Assembly: GCA_019454045.1 (NCBI GenBank)
Contig: SKCR01026822.1
Coordinates: forward strand, 23,227-87,226
Direction of reading: 5' to 3'
DNA from: Zanthoxylum bungeanum
Taxonomy: Eukaryota; Streptophyta; Magnoliopsida; Sapindales; Rutaceae
Length of the DNA stretch: 64,000 nucleotides
In this document: positions 58,324 to 64,000 of the stretch, in pieces
Layout of the letters: every line of letters begins with the position of its first letter
Numbering within the stretch: position 1 is the first letter of the stretch
The notes under the pieces: model-generated
Told to the model about the DNA's origin: nothing
Databases searched by the model: none
What the model saw: the letters and a program-made list of their open reading frames with translations, nothing else
Made by a program: the position numbers and the translations under genes

Positions 58324-58632
58324 ATGTCCATAATCTTCTCATCTTTGGAGAGAAACACACGGGGTCACTGGAATCAACCTGTTCAAAGTCTGACCCTGAA
58401 TGTCAAGAAGATATTTTCGGACTCCCATCAAGCTCTCTTCGATGAGTGCTTGGCCAGATTCCAACAAGATGAAGTCAAGGAGAAAGAGTCACAGGAGAAG
58501 TGAGAATCAACCTGGAAATGCATGGAAGATGTGGCTGCCTCCAGAGCTGTTAGTTATGAGGCTGTGCTTGTTTCAAAGTTCATCTCCTGTTGTTGTAGCC
58601 TCTACCACAAGCCCACGGGCTACTGCAAGTAG
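58324..58632 (+). pseudogene. Last-exon fragment of a PP2A B' (B56) regulatory subunit gene with a nonsense codon
   Basis: The frame reads [20 protein letters not shown], then [25 protein letters not shown], a typical C-terminal end of plant B' subunits, which direct PP2A to its substrates. After KESQEK the frame meets TGA (58501-58503), where the family has Arg (CGA to TGA is a one-base transition). It then continues in the same frame with STWKCMEDVAASRAVSYEAV and SLYHKPTGYCK to TAG at 58630-58632. No acceptor AG is visible just left of the homology, and everything to the left is retrotransposon, so upstream exons are absent. It could be a decayed gene truncated by element H, or a stray copy. 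Confidence 0.75.
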
Positions 58633-59248
58633 TTGAGAGCTGCATGGTGATTCCAAGTAGCCAAGGTGGAAGGTCACAGGGAGACCCAAATGGTGCCATC
58701 AGGGATTGTTTGGTCTTACTTCCCGCTGGTCTTTATAATACGAATCTACCAGCTAAATGATTAAATTGAGCAACAGTTTTGTGGATACTGAGGTTTCTCC
58801 CTTTGTTCATTCCTTGTTTGTTTGTTATAGCGCCTCCTCTCATGGAGGTGTTTGTGTATCATAAGGGATTTGGTTTATACAGGTCTTTGGATTTCTTACC
58901 TCATAATTATTTATTTCATGTAATGATGCAGAGATGTTCCCTTTTTGTCTAAGTTGAGTTTACATCCTAGTCTATTTGTGTTCGCTGTTGAATTTTAAGA
59001 CAAGTGTATATACCAACTCGGCTGTGATTTGTGCTATAGTGCAGTAGTTCCACAGCATGTATCCCTGTTATTATAACCTGTATGCTTTTATGGTCATGCC
59101 ATGAAAATCATTTAATACATTCGCTCTAGACCAAATTTAACTGAGATTCATTCTACATTCGATTTCAAAAGTTCAAACAATAAGATCAAAAGATAGATAT
59201 AAAGAAATGGCAAGGTAAAAAGATAGTCCATGCTGTGCTGAAGGGCTA
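58633..59248. other. Intergenic region with probable 3' ends
   Basis: Non-coding. The left part may be the former 3' untranslated region of the PP2A B' fragment, and the right part (about 59150-59248) that of the cupin gene on the - strand. No repeat or RNA gene is recognised. Confidence 0.5.
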
Positions 59249-59680
59249 TTAATCATCCCCATATGCACGAAAACTGTAACGTTCTTGGTATGGACCATTG
59301 AAGAAGAGGTCAGCTTCAAACCATTTGGGATAACGAACAAGGTCTCCAGCCAGAAATCTCATGTAGCGCTGGCTCCCTTCAGGCACAACTCTTACCTCTC
59401 CTTCCTCAATGTAAACTAACTGGTCTACCTGCCAGTCCCAGGGCAACTTGCACTTGCCAGTCTTCCACATTGACCATCTTGAAACACTAAGCTCCTTCAG
59501 TCGTTCGGGTGACACTTGTCGTTCCACCCTCACATTGTATAATTCCTCGAGAGGTTTCTCTACCCGCATTGCCTTTATACCAGGAGATTGCACATTCCTA
59601 TTACTTAATTTTCTGGAGTCTCTGCTGGTTTTCTTGACAGAGAAGAAACTCAATGTTGGGGCAGTAATCACACTTGCCAT
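59249..59680 (-). CDS. Plastid-targeted RmlC-like cupin protein (DUF861/EutQ-like)
   Basis: A complete 143-residue protein in a single coding exon. Residues 1-36 are Ser/Thr/Lys/Arg-rich with few acids (MASVITAPTLSFFSVKK...), as in chloroplast transit peptides. Residues 40-143 form a small cupin barrel: ELYNVRVERQVSPERL, WSMWKTGKCKLPWDW (69-83), VDQLVYIEEGEVRVVPEGS, FLAGDLVRYPKWFEADLFF. The glycine turns of cupin motifs 1 and 2 are present, but the histidines that normally bind metal are not, as is usual in this plant subfamily (recalled type: Arabidopsis At4g10300). The biochemical role of the family is poorly known. A 5' UTR intron is inferred at 59704-60594. The gene is divergent from the flavoprotein gene at 60968 and looks intact. 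Confidence 0.9.
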   Translation of the reverse strand: MASVITAPTLSFFSVKKTSRDSRKLSNRNVQSPGIKAMRVEKPLEELYNVRVERQVSPERLKELSVSRWSMWKTGKCKLPWDWQVDQLVYIEEGEVRVVPEGSQRYMRFLAGDLVRYPKWFEADLFFNGPYQERYSFRAYGDD

Positions 59681-59703
59681 GTCTCTAAGACAATGTTGGT
59701 CAC

Positions 59704-60594
59704 CTGCACAAAAGGCTATAGTTGCATCAAATCTTAGAGAAGCTCAGAACATCTGATGAACTATGCGCATTAAGTAATAGAACAAGACCATGGATTCTTG
59801 ATAAAACAAATCTACGAGAACCCCTTTGAATGTCAACATCCAAGACAGTATACATAAATGCACACACAAATTTGTCTAGAGATCAAGGTGGAAGTGGTCA
59901 TATTCAAAAATAAACTCGTTGAAATCCTTTCAAATACATGTTTAAGCTACAGTGCATGTTATGTCACTAATATTGCTCTCTCTTTCCAGATTTTGCATCA
60001 AGTACCGGAAAAGATTGAAGTGCCGCAGTTCAAGATCAAAGATGAAAATTTTGGATCCCAAACGCAACAATTATCATACAAGTTCCCGTGGACCATACAA
60101 GGCTCAAGAAATATTTCATTTAATTCATGGATTTGTTAAGTGCAGGCAGGTCTAACCATGTTTGTCATTTGTCAAATTTAATCAAGATAAAACCTCAGCA
60201 ATACTTGATGAAATGTTCTTTCCAAACACACTTGACATAGTCGAAATACATTACTTCATTTCAAACAATAAATCACTATGAAGAGAACATTTAGAATAAA
60301 ATAAAACAACCCAGATAGAGAACTGATTTTAAATCATTGAACCTCTGTTTTGTACCCAAGAAAATAAAGTAAAAGTGAAGAATTATTAAGCTAAGGGCAG
60401 TACGTCACATTATTTGACACCCCAAAAGAAAAAGAAGAAAAAAAATTGCACAGAAAATTTATGGAGGTTAAAATACCCAAAACGTTTATTTCAGTTCATT
60501 TCGGTTTTCCTCAGCAAAGAAGAAAAAGCAAATCACATGGCTAAAGATAATCAGAAGATAAAAGAGGGGAAAAAACGAACTTGTGGATATTTAC
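59704..60594 (-). other. Inferred 5' UTR intron of the cupin gene
   Basis: On the - strand the donor is caacag/gtaaat (boundary 60595/60594) and the acceptor ttttgtgcag/gtgacc (59704/59703), leaving 23 untranslated bases before the ATG at 59680. The intron is about 891 bp, T-rich, and its short frames are not coding. The first exon would extend from 60595 to about 60700. Confidence 0.6.
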
Positions 60595-60699
60595 CTGTTG
60601 TAGGATAAATGAAGATATCTTTTGGAGTTTGAAGTAGAACGAGCGAGAAAGAATATCGTTCTAAAACCCTATTGCTAAGGTTTTCTAACTGATTATCTG

Positions 60700-60967
60700 C
60701 AAGGATTTATTGTCGGGTCACGAGCCTGTGACATTTTACATTTCACCCGCAGGCTTTTTCTTACCCTTTAGTTACCGTGTCTTTCGGTGAAAAGAAGACG
60801 AAAGGTAAGAGTTTGGCCTTCAACGTGTCAGGTTTCTATACACACACAACTAATAATTAGTTTTTAGAGAGAGTTTGAAGGTTCAGATAAAAAACATGAG
60901 CAAAATATAAGGAGGTTAGAACTTAGAATCAGTAGAGAGACTTCCGAATTTGCTTTTGTTATAAGTC
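60700..60967. promoter_or_regulatory. Divergent promoter region between the cupin and flavoprotein genes
   Basis: About 270 bp separate the inferred cupin 5' UTR from the flavoprotein start codon. It includes tttacatttcacccgcaggc and acacacaactaataattag. No clear TATA box is seen on either strand. A shared promoter is plausible for two plastid-targeted products, but this rests on spacing only. Confidence 0.4.
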
Positions 60968-63846
60968 ATGGTGTTTCTGCAGCTAAGAAACTTTAATGGG
61001 GTCTCTCAGTTTCCAACATTGAGTCCACTAATTCATGGAAAAAGAAAGAGAGCTCAAAGGTGTATGTGCTTGCAAGCACAGGCGGCAGCTCCCTCTAGAA
61101 CACAGGTATGGTTTGTTTATTTATTTATTTATTTTTTTCGCAATTTAATGGTCCTTTTGGATTCTAAATTTCATTCAATTTGTAATACTTCTATGTGAAT
61201 GTTAAAGTTAGTGAAGTTGTGTACAATGGTCCATGATTAAATTTTATGGAAGATGTAATTAAAGCTGTAGTTAATTCACTGAATTATCAATTACTACTGA
61301 TTAAAAGGTTTGATTATGATTTATGAAGATGAAAAATAAAGTATGCTCAAACTCTCTTATTTCAATTTTCTAGAGGATAATGGAGAGCATTTCAGTTAGT
61401 GGGGAAGTTGGTGGTGCCGGTGGAGCATACTCTTACAAAGCCTTACAGAGGCTGGATCAGATTTGGTCAAGCATTTGTTCTTCACAAACAGGTAGAGCTT
61501 GTTCATTTTTGATTCTCATCTATTCTGTTCCATATTGTACTGCAAGGTTTGTGACTCAGGTGATTATACTTCTCACTTGCAGTTCAGCAAGAAACACAGC
61601 GGGTTGTTTCAAGTAATGCTGGTTTGTTTAGCCATTCTGATTTGTCTGAAAAAGTAGTTGATACATTTGATGTTATAGTTTGCGGAGGTACTTTGGGAAT
61701 CTTCATAGCTACAGCATTGAGTTTTAAAGGTCTTCGAGTTGCCATTGTTGAAAGAAATATACTGAAAGGGGTATAATACGTTGTGAAGTTGATTCTAGAA
61801 TCAAGAGTAATATTTTGAGTGAAAATTTTGCTTCAAAATATCAGGTGTTCTAACAGTTGTCAATTCTATATTCATAACCAATGATTAGAGAGATCAAGAA
61901 TGGAATATCTCAAGGAAAGAGCTCTTGGAACTTGTTGAATCTGGAATTCTGGTTGAAGATGACATTGATCAAGCTACTGCTGCAAAATTTAATCCAGTAA
62001 GCTCTTAAAATTGAATAACTCTCTGGTGTTTCTAAGTTCTGAGCCATAAATTAAAATACTATGATACTGTTCTATCTGTCTTATGCCACCTCTTTTGGTC
62101 CTGATACCATTGATTTTTATCTGTGCTTTGTGCATTTCTTACACCGAGCAGAATAGATGTGGATTTGAGGGGAAGGGTGAAATTTGGGTTGAAGACATTC
62201 TCAATCTTGGAGTTTCGTGAGTTATTGTTACCCGTCTTACTATGGATACTGATGCTTGATTGATGGATTTGAACATCAAAGTTTTTTATGCACACATATT
62301 TATCATCTATGTATATGAGAATAAGAACAATGGATTATTGTTTTTTACACTCCTTGTAGCAATGGAAAACATACCAAGCAAACTAGTCAAACTTTTTGTT
62401 ATGTCCTTTGCCTTGTGAAACTGGACTTGCTTCTGCAACTAATGAATAATTTGACTTGAATATCAGACCTGCAAAGCTTATAGAGATTGTGAAGAAGCGT
62501 TTTATTTCCCTTGGTGGAGTCATCTTTGAGGGTTACAGTGTTTCCAGCATTTGCACATACGAAGATGCAGCTGTGAGTTTACTTTCACTTGCATAGTATT
62601 ATAATGACATCAAAGTTTTGTTGATATTTTCTGTTAAATGGCTATTTATTAACGTGAACTTGTCTTTCTTTACAGGTTTTGCAACTTGTTGAGGGGAAGA
62701 TCCTGTCATCTCGTCTCATCATTGATGCAATGGGGAATTTTTCCCCTGTGGTGAAACAGGTCAGATTCCTTTTCTTATACATAATTGAGGTGTTGCAATA
62801 TTCATCCACCATCAAGCATTCACTCCAAGGAACAATTTCCAAAACACAAGATCAGCTAATTTTTTATACATACTGTCGCACGCCATGTACACTTGTGTGT
62901 TTGTTAAATTTGTAAATAATACTGTCTAGTAAATAAATAACTACTCCAGAGTTGAGAATTCTTAAAGGGTATTACTATTTGTCTAGGTCTATCCTAATGA
63001 ATATTTTCATGGTTGAATTAGCAATAGACTGGGTTGAGACTTGAGAGTGGTAAAAACTTGGTGCCTTGATATTTAAAAAAGGGTTCCATTTATTTTCATA
63101 ATTGTACATATAGTACATGCCTACGATCAGGCAGAAACCAACTCTTAATTGTGGTAAATTGTCTAAAGATAAGAAGCGGTAGGAAGCCGGATGGTGTTTG
63201 CCTTGTTGTTGGATCTTGCGCTCGTGGTTTTAAGGATAACTCTACAAGTGATGTCATATATAGTAGTTCATCTGTGAAGAAAGTTGGAGAGTCAGAAGTA
63301 CAGTTATTTTGGGAGGTATCTTACTTTCTTGGGTACTCTTCACACCAATCAAATGTTTTTTTTCTTTTGAAAATCAAGGGTCTTAAAATTGTTTCACAGG
63401 CATTTCCAGCTGGCTCCGGTCCCTTGGATCGTACCACTTACATGTTCACTTATATTGATCCTCAACCAGGGTCTCCAAAACTGGAAGAATTATTAGAACG
63501 TTACTGGGATCTGATGCCAGAATATCAGGTTTGTTTTCAGATCCATTCTCCAGATTTTCACAAATGATACTTCCACTTTAGCCAAATACTTTGCTTGTTT
63601 TGCGTAAGTTGTCAGGTAAAAAATAGTTACTGCTTTCTATTAATTTGCCTACTATTTATTACCTATCTTCAGGAATTCCTTTATTCTCCTAAAAATAGTA
63701 CTTTTCTGCTTGTTTTTTCCACCCTTGGTATCTCTCTCATATAAGCATAGATGTTGAGGTGCTTATTTAACTTTTTAGGGAGTCACTCTCGACAATCTGG
63801 AGATTCGAAGAGTTATATATGGAATTTTTCCTACGTATCGAGATAG
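60968..63846 (+). CDS. Lycopene beta/epsilon cyclase-like plastid flavoprotein, exons 1-10, truncated by the window end
   Basis: Ten exons can be joined in phase with GT-AG introns: 60968-61105, 61374-61491, 61583-61770, 61889-61996, 62152-62216, 62467-62572, 62676-62759, 63169-63315, 63400-63528 and 63779-63846, giving 383 codons; the rest lies beyond 64000. The N-terminus (MVFLQLRNFNGVSQF..., basic, serine-rich) suits a transit peptide. Residues 113-143 form a Rossmann FAD-binding start: FDVIVCGGTLGIFIATAL, then LRVAIVERN, with GGTLG replacing the usual GxGxxG. Further conserved blocks are REL-type EWNISRKELLEL (186-198 region), SSRLIIDAMGNFSPV (exon 7) and GPLDRTTYMFTYIDPQPGSP (exon 9). 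This matches a plant family annotated as lycopene cyclase-like (recalled type: Arabidopsis At2g32640); its reaction is not established and it is not the carotenoid cyclase itself. No stop or broken splice site is seen. In-intron readings such as exon 8 extension past 63315 are not used. Confidence 0.87.
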
Positions 63847-64000
63847 GTAGCGATCGTTAATCCTTTAAACCTCATAACTGTACATTCATCTATATTGCAG
63901 TTTTATGTCACTTTTTGATTTAACTAGATGCAAAAGTGTTCCCAATCTCTCTTAGATAAAAGCATCAGATGTTTGATCAAATATGGAAGATGTCTTGTGA

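Noticed and set aside
60414..60608. 64-codon frame on the + strand
   Set aside because: Lies in the inferred 5' UTR intron of the cupin gene on the other strand; lysine-rich low complexity.
63316..63567. Continuous reading of exon 8 through intron to 63567
   Set aside because: The intron is open by chance; gtatct at 63316 and ttgtttcacag at 63399 restore the phase and the family homology.
63898..63960. Possible exon 11 after ttatattgcag
   Set aside because: The phase gives a stop soon after and the peptide does not resemble the expected flavoprotein continuation; the true next exon probably lies beyond the window.

Overview
This window is nuclear DNA of a higher plant, most likely a dicot. 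It is AT-rich, has GT-AG introns, and about 57 kb is packed with nested LTR retrotransposons; a small gene-bearing island lies at the right end. Assignments rest on reading motifs, repeat boundaries and target-site duplications by eye. No database search was run, and percentages are estimates from aligned stretches.

Layout. (1) 1-5803: the 3' half of a Copia-type element (D, + strand) inserted in an older related LTR (5809-6541), followed by a reversed fragment of a Gypsy-type LTR (6542-8069). (2) 8070-54368: one old Copia element (A, - strand) split by younger insertions. B (8476-35519, TSD agaag) sits in A's 3' LTR, and C (40801-50805, TSD aaatt) in A's internal region. B is itself split by two unrelated non-autonomous elements. 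E (12563-21251, - strand) has a tRNA-Asp primer site like Athila-type Gypsy elements. F (21252-30126, + strand) is Ogre/Tat-like, with a tRNA-Arg primer site and no pol. (3) 54369-58215: a relative of E (element G, + strand) cuts into A's other LTR and is fused to the 3' end of another Copia element (H). (4) 58324-64000: a last-exon fragment of a PP2A B' subunit gene with a nonsense codon, an intact plastid cupin gene on the - strand, and, divergent from it, the first ten exons of a lycopene-cyclase-like flavoprotein gene that runs off the window.

The most striking item is inside E. Where such an element would carry pol or an extra ORF there is instead an intact, intronless 225-codon reading frame of the LOG family (cytokinin-activating phosphoribohydrolase), on the same strand as the element and between two nearly identical LTRs. 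It looks like a host gene captured through a spliced cDNA by a recent retroelement. E's LTR promoter carries two GCCACGTGTC (G-box/ABRE-type) sites upstream of a TATA box; the related LTR of G has expanded this to six perfect copies plus variants.

The other structure that ordinary annotation would miss is in the LTRs of the Copia family (A-D): a dense run of perfect inverted repeats, almost all with a fixed three-base spacer (TGG in element sense). F carries two tandem arrays (28 and 40 bp), the second bounded by splice-site consensus sequences, and its LTR carries a six-unit array of TTCGAACG-type palindromes.
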